NCBI RefSeq assembly: GCF_002259405.1 | Contig: NZ_NPFW01000020.1 | Span: 62,001-126,000 of the forward strand | Reading direction: 5' to 3' | From: Rhodococcus sp. 14-2483-1-2 | Lineage (GTDB): Bacteria; Actinomycetota; Actinomycetes; Mycobacteriales; Mycobacteriaceae | DNA length: 64,000 nt | Shown here: positions 8,897 to 20,468 of the stretch, piece after piece | Layout of the letters: the number at the start of each line of letters is the position of its first letter | Numbering within the stretch: position 1 is the stretch's first letter | The notes under the pieces: generated by a model | The model's database searches: none | Told to the model about the DNA's origin: nothing | Seen by the model: only the letters and a program-made list of their open reading frames with translations | Position numbers and translations under genes: made by a program

Positions 8897-9433
8897 TCAG
8901 TGAGTGGGTTCGGGTGGGGTCAGGGACCGCAGGGTGGATCCGTGCCATACGAGGGGCTCGGTGCTCGGATCGCTGCCCATGCGGTGCACCTGCATCACCA
9001 CGACGTCGTGGTCGCCGGCTCGAATCTCGCTGTGAATGCTGCACTCGAGGTGCGCTGCGGCACCGCCGATGAAATGCGCTTCGGTCTCGGAGGTGAACGA
9101 GTCGATCCCGTCGAATCGGTCTCCGGACTTCGAGGACAGCTGACCGATCGAGGATCGGTGTAGTCCACTGAGCACCGATACCCCGATTCGCGGCGCGCTG
9201 CGCAGCGTGGGCCAAGTGGTCGACGTGTGTTGCACGGCGAACAGCACGAGGGGCGGGTCGGCGGAGATCCCGACCTGAAAGGAAGACGCCACGAGACCGA
9301 CCGGCACGTCGTCGATGACGGCCGACAACATGACGATGCCCGACGGGAACAGTGCGAATGTCTTGCGAAGCAGGCTCGTGTCGTCGGAGACGTCGACGAG
9401 TGAGAGTGAGGGTGGTGTTGCCATCCGGGTCAT
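8897..9433 (-). CDS. flavin reductase (HpaC-like) for the neighbouring monooxygenase
   Basis: The 178-residue split-barrel flavin reductase has FALFPSGIVMLSA near the N-terminus, VGLVASSFQVGISADPPLV (the FMN-binding segment), and HLECSIHSEIRAGDHDVVVMQV with the GDH motif of this family. Such proteins supply reduced FMN or FAD to two-component monooxygenases. It lies between the DszA-type monooxygenase (upstream, 111 bases away and separated by a hairpin) and the LLM fragment, so partnership with the monooxygenase is likely. An alternative ATG lies three codons downstream of the one used. Confidence 0.88.
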   Translation of the reverse strand: MTRMATPPSLSLVDVSDDTSLLRKTFALFPSGIVMLSAVIDDVPVGLVASSFQVGISADPPLVLFAVQHTSTTWPTLRSAPRIGVSVLSGLHRSSIGQLSSKSGDRFDGIDSFTSETEAHFIGGAAAHLECSIHSEIRAGDHDVVVMQVHRMGSDPSTEPLVWHGSTLRSLTPPEPTH

Positions 9434-9470
9434 GTGTGACCGCCGTTCTTCAGTGCTGGGGTGGTCGAGC

Positions 9471-9505
9471 CGGGGGGATGGCCGCCCAGTGCGGCCATCC
9501 CCCCG
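9471..9505 (-). terminator. hairpin after the DszA/NtaA-type monooxygenase gene
   Basis: A perfect 15-bp stem (CGGGGGGATGGCCGC / GCGGCCATCCCCCCG) with a 5-base loop lies 39 bases past the monooxygenase stop. It would end or attenuate transcription before the flavin reductase gene. There is no T-tract. Confidence 0.65.
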
Positions 9506-9544
9506 TCCGGGGAGAGCGATGCGTGCAGAGTGTGCGGTGGCGTG

Positions 9545-10969
9545 TCAGACGCCTGCGGTGACCCAGTCGACGTGTGTTCCGCCCGTGCCACTGACTTCGG
9601 CGTCGCGCACGAAGGCACCGCGGTACTTGGCGGCTGCATGCCGATCGGGGAGCTGAGGGCCGATCTCCGGGAACATGCGTTCGCGGAGCGTGCCGGATCC
9701 GTATTCCTTCTGCGCGAGTCCACGCTCCTGCAGCACCGGGATCACGTGGTCGACGAAATCCTCCGCCGACTGCGGGAAGTACTGGATGATCTGGTTCACG
9801 CCGTCCACGCCCGCGTCCTGCCACTGCTCGAGCTGATCCGCGATCTGTTCGGGGGTGCCCACCATGCGGCTGGCGTAGGACAGGGCCCCGACGAGATCGG
9901 AGACCTTGGCCTTCTGTCCGTTGTTGGAGTCCTCGAACATGCGGGCGTAGCCCTGCACTCCCGACATCGAGGTCTGCTCGATCGGCATGTCCGGATCCAG
10001 GCCGGACACGTCGATGCCCATGTCGCGGCCGATGTGTGCGGCCAGGCCTCGATAGCTGATGTCCTCGTCGATCTCGGCGGACTTGCGCCAGGCCTCTTCC
10101 TCGGTGGACCCGACGACGAACGAGAAGCCCTGGATGAACTTGAGGTCACCGGCGTTGCGGCCGGCAGCCACTGTTTCCTTGCGCTGCTCGGCGATTCCCT
10201 TGCGCGCTCCCTCGATCGTCGGATACACGACGAACGTGGCCTCGGCATGACGAGATGCGAACTCGCGTCCCACTTTCGACGATCCGGCTTGATACATGAC
10301 CGGTGTGCGCTGCGGGGACGGGGACGCCATGTGTGGGCCGAGGACCTTGTAGCGTTCGCCCTGGTGGTAGATCCGGTGAATCTTGTCGGCATCGGCGTAG
10401 ACACCGGCTTCACGATCTGCGAGCACCGCGCCGTCGTCCCACGATCCTTCCCACAGTTTGTAGACGACCTTCATGTACTCGTCGGCCCAGCGGTATCGCT
10501 CGTCGTGCTCGACGATCTTGTCGAAACCGAAGTTCTGCGCGGCCGAGTGAGTGGCGCTGGTGACGATGTTCCACCCGATTCGCCCCTTGCTCAGGTGGTC
10601 CATCGTCGACATCTTGCGAGCGAAGCTGAAGGGGTGCTCGGTGAGGATCGAGCTGGTGAACGTCAGTCCGAGGTTGTCGGTCGCCCCGATGAGAGCAGCG
10701 CAGAGAGCAGCCGGGTCGTGGCAGGGCATGTGCAGCCCCTCCTCGATGTACGCGTTCCACTTGCCCTCGTACGCGGGATCGATCCCGACGACGTCCGCCA
10801 GGAACAGGGCGTCGTACTTGCCGCGTTCGAGCGTCTTGGCGAGGTCGACCCACGTATCGAGGGTGTCGAAGTGCACCTGGGTGGTTTTCGGATTGCGCCA
10901 CAGACCGTGATAGGTGTGCGAGACGGTATTCATCTGGAATGCGTTGAAGATCATTCGATTGCGTGTCAT
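9545..10969 (-). CDS. FMN-dependent monooxygenase, NtaA/SnaA/DszA family
   Basis: The 474-residue LLM-family oxygenase begins MTRNRMIFNAFQMN and has HGLWRNP, ADVVGIDPAY, FSFARKMSTMDHLSKGRIGWNIVTS, VMYQAGSS and MVGTPEQIADQL. These are the landmarks of the DszA/NtaA/SnaA group, which uses reduced FMN from a separate reductase to oxidise sulfones, aminopolycarboxylates and similar substrates. The ATG at 10969 gives family length; the frame stays open further upstream without family similarity. No strong Shine-Dalgarno is visible, so an alternative start is possible. The substrate is unknown. The flavin reductase gene downstream is the probable partner. Confidence 0.88.
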   Translation of the reverse strand: MTRNRMIFNAFQMNTVSHTYHGLWRNPKTTQVHFDTLDTWVDLAKTLERGKYDALFLADVVGIDPAYEGKWNAYIEEGLHMPCHDPAALCAALIGATDNLGLTFTSSILTEHPFSFARKMSTMDHLSKGRIGWNIVTSATHSAAQNFGFDKIVEHDERYRWADEYMKVVYKLWEGSWDDGAVLADREAGVYADADKIHRIYHQGERYKVLGPHMASPSPQRTPVMYQAGSSKVGREFASRHAEATFVVYPTIEGARKGIAEQRKETVAAGRNAGDLKFIQGFSFVVGSTEEEAWRKSAEIDEDISYRGLAAHIGRDMGIDVSGLDPDMPIEQTSMSGVQGYARMFEDSNNGQKAKVSDLVGALSYASRMVGTPEQIADQLEQWQDAGVDGVNQIIQYFPQSAEDFVDHVIPVLQERGLAQKEYGSGTLRERMFPEIGPQLPDRHAAAKYRGAFVRDAEVSGTGGTHVDWVTAGV

Positions 10970-11597
10970 GGAGAGAAATGTAAACAGCGCTTGTGTCGCA
11001 TCCATTAAACGCGGAATCGGTTGCGTTTCCATCACCTCACCGGTACTGCCCGTGGGAAGTGAGGAAGGTTGTGCACCCGAATCAGCTGTGATGCAACATG
11101 ATTGGCGCATCGGAGTCGGTGGTCGCTGTCGTGAAAAGGGCATGGAAAAGCCGCACTCTGCTCTTGTCTTTCGGCAGATGTGCGGCGCTCTATCGGGAAT
11201 GTGAATGTCTGAAATTCCACCTACGGGGTGCGCGATGAAATGAGTTTCGATCGGTGCGAGGGTCTGTTTTTCTCGGCCTGTTGTCGGAGGAATTGTTCCT
11301 CTTGGATTCGCGTGCGCTCGGTTCACGGGTCGGTCGTCGGGGTGTGCGTTCCATGTTGCCTGCGCAGTGCGGTGTCCCGATTGTAAAAATCGGCCATCTT
11401 TTTGTACGGGTGCGCCAGGTCGGTCGATCCGAGCGCGGGGGAGCGGGTCTGCCGACCTGCAAAAGTGCTACTGGTCGGTAACTTCGGCGCGTGGATGGAG
11501 TGATACCCCACTGCCCCGCACAGCAGCAGATTCGAAGATTAAAGTCGGGGTTGGACGCATCCAAAAGACGACGTTGAAACTGAGGCAAAGGCGAAAC
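10970..11597. other. 628-bp divergent intergenic region
   Basis: This gap separates the DszA-type monooxygenase (minus) from isocitrate dehydrogenase (plus). It must hold both promoters. The only structure I can support is the hairpin at 11149-11187. An open minus-strand frame extends into the gap from the monooxygenase but has no family similarity there and is not taken as coding. GAGGAATTGTTCCTC at about 11289 is a small imperfect palindrome of unknown meaning. Confidence 0.5.
11149..11187 (-). promoter_or_regulatory. attenuator-like hairpin in the monooxygenase leader
   Basis: Read on the minus strand, GCCGCACATCTGC pairs with GCAGAGTGCGGC (one bulge) across a 12-base loop and is followed at once by TTTTCC. 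It lies about 180 bases upstream of the monooxygenase start. It could be a leader terminator or attenuator, or the end of an upstream transcript. It matches no riboswitch class I recognise. Confidence 0.35.
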
Positions 11598-13835
<2,238 letters not shown>

Positions 13836-13862
13836 TACTTTCTGGCTCACCCCCTCATCGAA

Positions 13863-14006
13863 TGAATGGTCCATTCACGCGCTCAGACGTTGTGAATGGA
13901 CCATTCATTCATATTGGGGTGCACCAACATTCGGTCCACCGCCCACCCCGGTTTGGGATCAATGTGACTTTCACGCGCTCAGACGTACTGAATGGACCAT
14001 TCATTC
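13863..14006. repeat. intergenic palindromic repeat, three copies
   Basis: The 15-bp palindrome TGAATGG-N-CCATTCA occurs at 13863-13877, 13893-13907 and 13989-14003. The last two copies sit in a 37-bp direct repeat (13874-13910 and 13970-14006): 17 identical bases beginning TTCACGCGCTCAGACGT, two variable bases, then 18 identical bases. The block fills the gap between the convergent isocitrate dehydrogenase and LysR genes and stops one base before the LysR stop codon. It could act as a bidirectional terminator or be a small dispersed element. No coding capacity. Confidence 0.8.
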
Positions 14007-14007
14007 C

Positions 14008-14895
14008 TTACGGGCGCGGCACCAAGATGTCGAGGAAGGCCGAACAACTAGCGCTCTGGCGTCGCCCCGGCAATTGCACGACCGAGATGGTGCGATGAAT
14101 GTTCGGTTCGATCGGCAGGTAGACAAGGCTCGCGAACGACATCATCGGCACCACCAATTCTGGGATGACGGTGATGCCGAGTCCCGCCGCGGTCAGGCCC
14201 GCCACGGCGGCGACGTTGTGTGCCTGAACAGACGGTCCGACGTCGACTCCCGCGTTCTCCAGCGCCAGTCGCACATGCGACGCGATGCTGGATTCGGGGC
14301 CGAAAGCGATGAACGGCTCGCCGGCGAGGTCGGTCCACCTCAGGCTCTTACGCTGCGCCAGAGCGTGATTCGACGGTAGCGCGCAGACGAACGCATCGGC
14401 GCTGACCGTCGTGCGCATCAAGTCGTTCGCTCGACCCGATGCCGCCACCACTGCGAAATCCACGGAGCCGTCGCGGACCGAGGCCACCACGTCGTCGCGC
14501 AGGCCGTCCTTGATGTGCACCGAGACGTCGGGATGGCTGTTGCGGAAGTCCACGATGTACGGCGGGAGGAACGTCGCCGCGATCGACGGCAAGCACGCGA
14601 TGGTGACGGTCCCTCGGTCGCCCGAGACGAAGCGTCCGATCTGCTCCAGGCCGTCATCGAACTCGAGCAAGACCCGACGGGCATAGGCCGTCACCTCGTG
14701 TCCATCGCCGGTGAGGTCGACGCTCCGGGTGGTGCGGACGAACAGCCGCACGCCCAGGCGGCGCTCTGCCTCGGCGACGGTGCGACTGAGGTTCGGCTGG
14801 GATACCCCGAGGGACGCCGCCGCCGAGGTGAAGCTCGCGAGATCGGCCAGCGCCACGATGGCCCGTAGGTGCGCGATACCGATATTGATGCTCAC
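14008..14895 (-). CDS. LysR family transcriptional regulator
   Basis: The product is 295 residues from a GTG at 14895. It has an N-terminal winged helix (HLRAIVALADLASFTSAAAS, then LGVSQPNLSRTVAEAE) and a LysR substrate-binding domain with GDRGTVTIACLPSIAATFLPP and AGLGITVIPELVVPM. An in-frame start at 14946 would add 17 residues and is less likely. It is divergent from the CitMHS transporter operon and, by the usual LysR arrangement, probably controls it in response to the transported acid. The stop codon abuts the palindromic repeat. Confidence 0.88.
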   Translation of the reverse strand: MSINIGIAHLRAIVALADLASFTSAAASLGVSQPNLSRTVAEAERRLGVRLFVRTTRSVDLTGDGHEVTAYARRVLLEFDDGLEQIGRFVSGDRGTVTIACLPSIAATFLPPYIVDFRNSHPDVSVHIKDGLRDDVVASVRDGSVDFAVVAASGRANDLMRTTVSADAFVCALPSNHALAQRKSLRWTDLAGEPFIAFGPESSIASHVRLALENAGVDVGPSVQAHNVAAVAGLTAAGLGITVIPELVVPMMSFASLVYLPIEPNIHRTISVVQLPGRRQSASCSAFLDILVPRP

Positions 14896-14912
14896 AGCGA
14901 ATGAATGTATAC

Positions 14913-14926
14913 CCAACTGATGTTGG
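14913..14926. promoter_or_regulatory. LysR operator candidate
   Basis: CCAAC-TGAT-GTTGG is a perfect 5-bp dyad in the 82-base gap between the divergent LysR and CitMHS genes, the usual place for a LysR recognition site. It is short, so support is mainly positional. Confidence 0.4.
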
Positions 14927-14977
14927 ACTGCGTAAGTGATCTGCACAACACTCGTCGTATTCGATGAAGGAGATCAC

Positions 14978-16390
14978 ATGCTGTCACTGCTCGGCTTCGG
15001 GACGATTGCCATCATCCTGCTGCTGTTGTTCACCCAACGCGTCGCGGCCATCGTCGCGCTTGCAGGTGTCCCGCTTGCTGCGGCGTTCCTGGCCGGCAAC
15101 TCGCCGTCCGAGGTGGCAGGGTTCGTCAAAGAGGGACTCGGCGGGGTCGTCGGCGTTGCGGCGATGTTCCTGTTCGCGATCGTCTTCTTCGGGATCATGC
15201 GCGACGCAGGTCTGTTCGATCCCCTCATCGCGCGCATCGTGAAGTGGGCAGGCAGCGCACCGCCGACTGTCGCCGTGGCTACGACGGCTCTTGCGCTGGT
15301 CGCCCATCTCGACGGGGCAGGCGCGGTCACGTTCCTCATCGCCGTTCCCGCGATGCTGCCGATCTACGAGCGCCTCGGGATGAGCCGGCTGGTGCTGGCC
15401 ACGTGTGTCGGACTGGGTGCGGGCGTGATGAACCTCGTTCCCTGGGGCGGCCCGACGGCGCGAGCGGCAGCAACATTGGGCGTCGACGCCAACGTGCTGT
15501 GGGTGCCGCTGATTCCCGCGCAGATTGCCGGCGTGGTGTTCGCGTTGGCCATCGCGTACTACCTCGGACGCCGAGAGCGGACACGGTTGGCGAAGGTCGC
15601 AGCAGGTGATGTCTCGGCCGAGGTGGAGGAGTCGACGGCCCGCGTCGGACAGCGAATCCCCGTACCCGCTACCGGCGGATCAGACGAGCCGGCCTCACCC
15701 GGCTCGGTCGGTGACGAGACCCCAGAAGAGCCTGACAAGCCTGACGAGCCCAGCTTGCTACGTCCGAAGCTGTTCTGGGTCAACGTCGTTCTCGTTGTCG
15801 CGACACTCGCCGCACTGATCGCGGCCGTCGCGCCTCCAGAGACCTGCTTCATCATCGCGACCATCGTTGCGCTCCTGATCAATTACCCGGGCATGAAGGC
15901 GCAGTCCGCCCGTATCGAAGCGCATGCTGTCGGCGCGATGCTGATGGTGGGCACGCTGCTCGCCGCCGGTGTTCTGCTCGGTGTGCTCGATGGCAGCGGC
16001 ATGATCGAATCGATGGCCGTCAGCGCCGCCAACGTGATTCCGGACTGGATGGCACCAGCACTTCCGCTCATCGTCGGGGTGTTCGCCGTCCCGATGAGTC
16101 TGATCTTCGGCCCCGACGCCTACTACTTCGGTGTGCTGCCGGTACTCATCGAGGTCGGCGACCAATTCGGCATCAGCGCAATCCATCTCGCTCAGGCGTC
16201 GATCATCGGTGAGGAGACCGTCGGCTTCCCGATCAGTCCGATGACGGGCGCGTTCTACCTCCTCGTCGGTCTGGCCAAAGTCGATATCGGCAGGCACATC
16301 CGGCATACCTTGGGGTGGGCATGGCTGGTCAGCCTCGGCATGCTCGGGGTCGCCTTCGCGACGGGCGTCATCCCGGTGTGGGTATCGTGA
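14978..16390 (+). CDS. CitMHS family citrate/carboxylate:metal-H+ symporter
   Basis: The 470-residue membrane protein has about 11-12 hydrophobic segments and a hydrophilic Glu/Pro-rich central loop at about residues 205-260. The segments HLDGAGAVTFL, MNLVPWGGPTARAA, and near the C-terminus FGPDAYYFGVLPVL and EETVGFPISPMTGAFYLL are typical of CitMHS transporters, which import citrate as a divalent metal complex. The ATG at 14978 has AAGGAG seven bases upstream. Its stop overlaps the GTG of the AtuA-like gene (GTGA), so the two are translationally coupled. The substrate may be a hydroxy- or tricarboxylate rather than citrate. Confidence 0.9.
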   Translation: MLSLLGFGTIAIILLLLFTQRVAAIVALAGVPLAAAFLAGNSPSEVAGFVKEGLGGVVGVAAMFLFAIVFFGIMRDAGLFDPLIARIVKWAGSAPPTVAVATTALALVAHLDGAGAVTFLIAVPAMLPIYERLGMSRLVLATCVGLGAGVMNLVPWGGPTARAAATLGVDANVLWVPLIPAQIAGVVFALAIAYYLGRRERTRLAKVAAGDVSAEVEESTARVGQRIPVPATGGSDEPASPGSVGDETPEEPDKPDEPSLLRPKLFWVNVVLVVATLAALIAAVAPPETCFIIATIVALLINYPGMKAQSARIEAHAVGAMLMVGTLLAAGVLLGVLDGSGMIESMAVSAANVIPDWMAPALPLIVGVFAVPMSLIFGPDAYYFGVLPVLIEVGDQFGISAIHLAQASIIGEETVGFPISPMTGAFYLLVGLAKVDIGRHIRHTLGWAWLVSLGMLGVAFATGVIPVWVS

Positions 16391-17739
16391 GCGCCCCCGG
16401 AACCGTCCGATTGGGCGCGGGCGCAGGGTTTGCCGGCGATCGCATCGACCCCGCCCAGATCTTGGCCGAGCGAGGCGAGCTCGACTATCTGATCTTCGAG
16501 TGCCTCGGAGAGCGGACCGTTGCGACAGGGCAGGCACGAAAATTGCTCGATCCCACGGCGGGCTACGACCCGCTCCTCGCAGCGCGCATGCGCGCCGTAC
16601 TCGGCTCGACCACTGAGCAGGGCATCACCGTCGTCACCAACTCCGGAGCCGCGAATCCTGTTGCGGCAGCAGCTGTCGTCGCGCAGGTGGCGGAGCAGGT
16701 GTGCTCGCGTTCGGTGCGCATCGCTGCTGTCACCGGCGACGACGTGCTCGACGCGGTGCGTCGCATCGATCCGGTGGTGTGGGAGACCGGCCGCCCTCTG
16801 TCGGAGCATTCCGAGGAACTGGTGTCGGCCAACGCCTATATCGGGGCCGATGCGGTACTGCCCGCACTCGACGTCGGTGCCGACGTGATCGTCACCGGCC
16901 GTCTTGCCGATCCGGCGCTGTATCTCGCGCCGCTGATGCACGAGTTCGGTTGGGCCGGGCAGGATTGGGAGACGCTCGGTGCAGGGACGGCCGTCGGACA
17001 TCTACTCGAATGCGCGGGCCAACTGACCGGAGGCTACTTCGCCGACCCGGTCACCAAGCCTGTGCAGGGTTTGGCACATCTGGGCTTCCCGTTCGGGGAC
17101 GTGCGTGCCGATGGCACAGCCGAATTCGGCAAAGTCGATGGCACCGGCGGGGAGCTGACGCGGCGAACGTGCGCCGAACAGTTGCTCTACGAGGTCGGTG
17201 ATCCCGCCAGCTATCTGACGCCGGACGTGACCGCCGATTTCACCGGAGTTGCGTTCCAGACAGTCGGGCCCGACCGGGTGGCGGTGTGCGGGGCGACGGG
17301 CAGTACACGGCCCGAGGAGCTGAAGGTGACCCTCGGATTTCGCGGCGGTTGGCTCGGTGAAGGGCAGATCAGCTACGCCGGGCCACGCGCACTGCAACGC
17401 GCGCAGCTTGCTGGAGAGATTGTGCAGCAACGACTGTGGGAGGTGCACGGCGTTCCGGCGGAGAATGTCGGCATCGAGTACATCGGGGCGGGTGCAGCAT
17501 TCCGCGGACTTGCTGCCCCAACCGATGTCCCCGAAGTGCGACTGCGCGTCACGGCAAAGGTGCCCAACACGGAGACCGCTGCGTTGGTGGGATGGGAAGT
17601 CGAAAGTCTGTACACCAACGGCCCTGCCGGGGGAGGCGGCGCACGGAGCAGCAGCAGCGAGGTGCTCGCGATCAGATCGTGTCTGATTCCACGTGCACAG
17701 GTCACGACCGCTGTACACATCACGGAGGTGACGGTATGA
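16387..17739 (+). CDS. AtuA-like (DUF1446) acyclic terpene utilization family protein, N-terminal part
   Basis: The 450-residue DUF1446/AtuA-type protein has GAGAGFAGDRIDPAQILAERG at the N-terminus, YLIFECLGERT, TVVTNSGAANP and VTGRLADPALYLAPLMHEFGW. AtuA is required for citronellol/geraniol catabolism in Pseudomonas, but its biochemical role is unclear. In many bacteria, as here, the protein is split, with a small partner gene carrying the C-terminal domain. The GTG overlaps the transporter stop, and the gene's stop overlaps the next ATG. Co-transcription with a carboxylate transporter suggests a role in using an imported acid rather than a terpene. Confidence 0.82.
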   Translation: MSAPGTVRLGAGAGFAGDRIDPAQILAERGELDYLIFECLGERTVATGQARKLLDPTAGYDPLLAARMRAVLGSTTEQGITVVTNSGAANPVAAAAVVAQVAEQVCSRSVRIAAVTGDDVLDAVRRIDPVVWETGRPLSEHSEELVSANAYIGADAVLPALDVGADVIVTGRLADPALYLAPLMHEFGWAGQDWETLGAGTAVGHLLECAGQLTGGYFADPVTKPVQGLAHLGFPFGDVRADGTAEFGKVDGTGGELTRRTCAEQLLYEVGDPASYLTPDVTADFTGVAFQTVGPDRVAVCGATGSTRPEELKVTLGFRGGWLGEGQISYAGPRALQRAQLAGEIVQQRLWEVHGVPAENVGIEYIGAGAAFRGLAAPTDVPEVRLRVTAKVPNTETAALVGWEVESLYTNGPAGGGGARSSSSEVLAIRSCLIPRAQVTTAVHITEVTV

Positions 17740-18050
17740 GGACTGTCGACGATTTCGCCGACGTGCGAACCGGGGACAAGGGCGACACCCTCATTCTGGC
17801 TGTCTTCCCGCGGACCGACGAACACTACGAGCTACTGTCCCGCGAACTGACTGTCGATGCCGTTGCCACGCACTTCGCACCGTTGATCACCGGAGACGTG
17901 CGCCGCACCGAAATGCCCCTGGTCTCCGGGTTGGTGTTCGAGCTACCCGGCGTGCTCGGTGGGGGAGTGACAGGAAGCCCTGTTCTGGACGGACATGGCA
18001 AGTGTCTGAGCTACCACCTGCTGAATATGGCTGTACCCGAATGTCTTTGA
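17736..18050 (+). CDS. AtuA C-terminal (ferredoxin-fold) domain protein
   Basis: The product is a 104-residue stand-alone version of the C-terminal AtuA domain: VDDFADVRTGDKGDTLILAV at the N-terminus and LDGHGKCLSYHLLNMAVPE at the end. It starts in a 4-base ATGA overlap with the upstream AtuA-like gene, which strongly suggests a two-subunit complex. The exact activity of the pair is not known. Confidence 0.85.
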   Translation: MRTVDDFADVRTGDKGDTLILAVFPRTDEHYELLSRELTVDAVATHFAPLITGDVRRTEMPLVSGLVFELPGVLGGGVTGSPVLDGHGKCLSYHLLNMAVPECL

Positions 18051-18088
18051 CCCCATTTTCCGACTCTTGCGGCCCAGCCGCCCGATGG

Positions 18089-19645
18089 ATGGAGATTGTT
18101 ATCCGCAACATCCGCGTACCCCTGGCCCTGACTCTTGCCGTAGTGCTGGTGGAACAGGCAGCCGGTGCTGCTGCAGCGGCACCTCGCGAAGTACCGACAG
18201 ACCCGTTCTTCATCTACGGGCGTGCGGCCGAATACTCGGTCACCTCCGAGCGCATGGAGGTTCCGATGCGCGACGGTGCCGCGCTGGCGTGTGACGTGAA
18301 TCGACCCGGTGATGACGGCAACGTGCCGGTCGCAGAGAAGTTCCCGACCATCGTCTACGACCTCAACGCCTACGACGTGCTCGACCAGTTGGCAGTGGAC
18401 TCGGCGTATCTGGTCGAACGTGGGTACAACATCCTGTTGTGCAACGTCCGGGGATCCGGCGATTCTCCAGGCGTACTGGATCCGTTCGGCCCGCAGGAAC
18501 AGCAGGACAACTACGATCTCGTCGAATGGGCTGCAGCACAGCCGTGGTCGACGGACAAGGTCGGACAATCCGGTGTCAGCTACGGCGGTCACACATCGAT
18601 GCTCGCCGCAGCCAACAATCCGCCACACCTGGCCGCAGTCATCCCGGTCGATGCATTCAGTGACTGGTACGAGAACACCATCTACCGCGGCGGAATCCGA
18701 TCCGACACCATCCGCACGTGGCAAGCGAGCACAGCCCCGGCCACCGAGGGTCCGTACGACGAGCATCCGCTGTACGACGAGTACTGGATCGACCGCAGCG
18801 TCAAGGCGAAATGGCAGAACATCGATGTCCCCATGTTGCAAGTCGGGGGATGGTACGACCGCTACCGAGACCCGATGATGCAGAACTACAGTGCACACCC
18901 GGACTTGACGTGGGTCGTAGCCGGTCCGTGGGAACATGGGATGCCGGCAGGCCAGAAGGCCGATATCGGCACGGGGGCATACCTCGCATGGTGGGACAAG
19001 TGGCTGCGCGGGGACGACTCCGCACCGCTGCCCGCCCAGCGGGTCAACTCGTACGAGATCTCCTCGGGGCCCGTCGAACGTGGCTGGCAAGAATTCGGGC
19101 AGTGGCCACCCGCTGAATCGACCGAGCTGACGCTGACGATGGGGACCGACGGTGGCCTGAGCCCGGTGTCGACCGAGCAGGGCAGTCGCGTCTACACAGT
19201 GCCGACGGATCACACCGACGCTGCCGAAGCCGCGGTGGTCTTTTCGACCACTCCGCTGCCCGCTGATGTGGTGATCGCAGGGTCCCCGACGGCGAAGGTC
19301 TCGGCGGCCTTCACCGCGTCCGACGGCAACCTCGCGGTCATCGTCGACGACGTGGCACCGGACGGCACCGTGGAGCGCATCACTCAGGGCTGGCTGAAGG
19401 CAAGCCATCGCAACGGATCCGTAGCGCCCGAGCCCGTAATACCTGGGCAGGAGTACGAATTGGACGTACGGGCGTGGCCGACGCACTTCCGATTGCCGGC
19501 CGGGCATCGGCTGCAAGTGCAGGTTCGCAGCGACGACTACCCCGACATCACCGACGACGCCCCAGCGGGTGACGTCATCGTCCGAACCGGAGGGGGCGGT
19601 TCGTCCTTGACCGTGCCGGTGCTCCCCAGCGCTACCGTGCGCTGA
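18089..19645 (+). CDS. secreted CocE/NonD family hydrolase (X-Pro dipeptidyl-peptidase-like)
   Basis: The alpha/beta hydrolase of about 518 residues carries a signal peptide ([19 protein letters not shown] followed by an Ala-rich cleavage region). The catalytic domain has VRGSGDSPG, the nucleophile motif GVSYGG, and GPWEHG, followed by the C-terminal jelly-roll ([29 protein letters not shown]) of the CocE/X-Pro family. Members cleave esters such as cocaine, acylated antibiotics or Pro-peptides. The ATG at 18089 is chosen for a normal signal-peptide n-region; an ATG at 18041, overlapping the previous gene, would add 16 residues. Probably in the same transcript as the AtuA pair. It overlaps the convergent cyclase gene by 14 bases. 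Confidence 0.83.
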   Translation: MEIVIRNIRVPLALTLAVVLVEQAAGAAAAAPREVPTDPFFIYGRAAEYSVTSERMEVPMRDGAALACDVNRPGDDGNVPVAEKFPTIVYDLNAYDVLDQLAVDSAYLVERGYNILLCNVRGSGDSPGVLDPFGPQEQQDNYDLVEWAAAQPWSTDKVGQSGVSYGGHTSMLAAANNPPHLAAVIPVDAFSDWYENTIYRGGIRSDTIRTWQASTAPATEGPYDEHPLYDEYWIDRSVKAKWQNIDVPMLQVGGWYDRYRDPMMQNYSAHPDLTWVVAGPWEHGMPAGQKADIGTGAYLAWWDKWLRGDDSAPLPAQRVNSYEISSGPVERGWQEFGQWPPAESTELTLTMGTDGGLSPVSTEQGSRVYTVPTDHTDAAEAAVVFSTTPLPADVVIAGSPTAKVSAAFTASDGNLAVIVDDVAPDGTVERITQGWLKASHRNGSVAPEPVIPGQEYELDVRAWPTHFRLPAGHRLQVQVRSDDYPDITDDAPAGDVIVRTGGGGSSLTVPVLPSATVR

Positions 19646-20468
19646 TGGACGGAGTTGTATCCGGTTGCACCGGCAGCGCCACCGGATACAACTGGAAACT
19701 TCCGCTCATTCCTTTGAGTTCGACGTCTCGCGGAGTACCGAGAGTCAGATCGTGAGCCGCACCGATGGCGTTGCGCACCGGTTCGCTGACCAAAATCTCA
19801 CCGCCGTCGGCCTGTCCCGCGACGCGTGCCGCCATGGCGACGTTGAGGCCGAACAGGTCGTCGCCGCGTCGCACCGAGCTGCCGACGTGCACGCCCATGC
19901 GGACGCGGATGCGGTCCCAGCGATCGGGGTTCTGCAGCAGCGCTTCCTGGACTTTCACTCCGCAGCGCACCGCCTGGGCCGGGTCGGAGAAGGCGATCAT
20001 GTAACCGTCGCCCTGGCTCTTCACCACGTGACCGCCGTGGTCGTCGACATGTTTGCGAATCAATTTGTTGTGCTTCTCGAGCAGTTTCACCCAACCGCGG
20101 TCGCCCAGTTCCTCGTTGCGTGCGGTCGACCCCTCGATGTCGGAGAACATCACCACGATGTCGCCGTCGGCGGTCATGCGTGCCAGATCGGGGCGTTCCA
20201 CCTTCGCCCAGCCTGCGAGGTCTTCGACGGAGTTCCGGACCGTTGCGCCGAAGCCCTTGGTGATGAGTAGGTCCGTGGTGTGGAAGGCAGTTCTGATCGC
20301 AAAGGGCACCAGACCGCGTCGCTTGCGACGTTGTTGCGATTCGAGTGCACGGTCGAGTGCCCGACGTGTGTGCTTCAACTTTCGACGCGACACGATCAAG
20401 ACCACACCGAGAGCGATGATGGCGGCGAGCTCGACTCCGGCAACTATCCACAGGATCACGTCGCTCAT
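19632..20468 (-). CDS. membrane-anchored class III adenylate/guanylate cyclase
   Basis: The 278-residue protein has one N-terminal transmembrane helix ([23 protein letters not shown]), a basic juxtamembrane coil ([23 protein letters not shown]) and a class III cyclase domain. The domain has metal-binding [22 protein letters not shown] and the transition-state segment [12 protein letters not shown]. It makes cAMP (or cGMP) at the inner membrane. The start overlaps the stop of the GlxA-type regulator by four bases, so the two are coupled; the regulator is upstream. The 3' end overlaps the convergent hydrolase gene. Confidence 0.9.
   Translation of the reverse strand: MSDVILWIVAGVELAAIIALGVVLIVSRRKLKHTRRALDRALESQQRRKRRGLVPFAIRTAFHTTDLLITKGFGATVRNSVEDLAGWAKVERPDLARMTADGDIVVMFSDIEGSTARNEELGDRGWVKLLEKHNKLIRKHVDDHGGHVVKSQGDGYMIAFSDPAQAVRCGVKVQEALLQNPDRWDRIRVRMGVHVGSSVRRGDDLFGLNVAMAARVAGQADGGEILVSEPVRNAIGAAHDLTLGTPRDVELKGMSGSFQLYPVALPVQPDTTPSISAR

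Noticed and set aside
13863-14006. Repeated palindromes considered as a CRISPR array
   Set aside because: Only three short copies in mixed orientation with spacings of 15 and 81 bases, no spacers of regular length and no cas genes.
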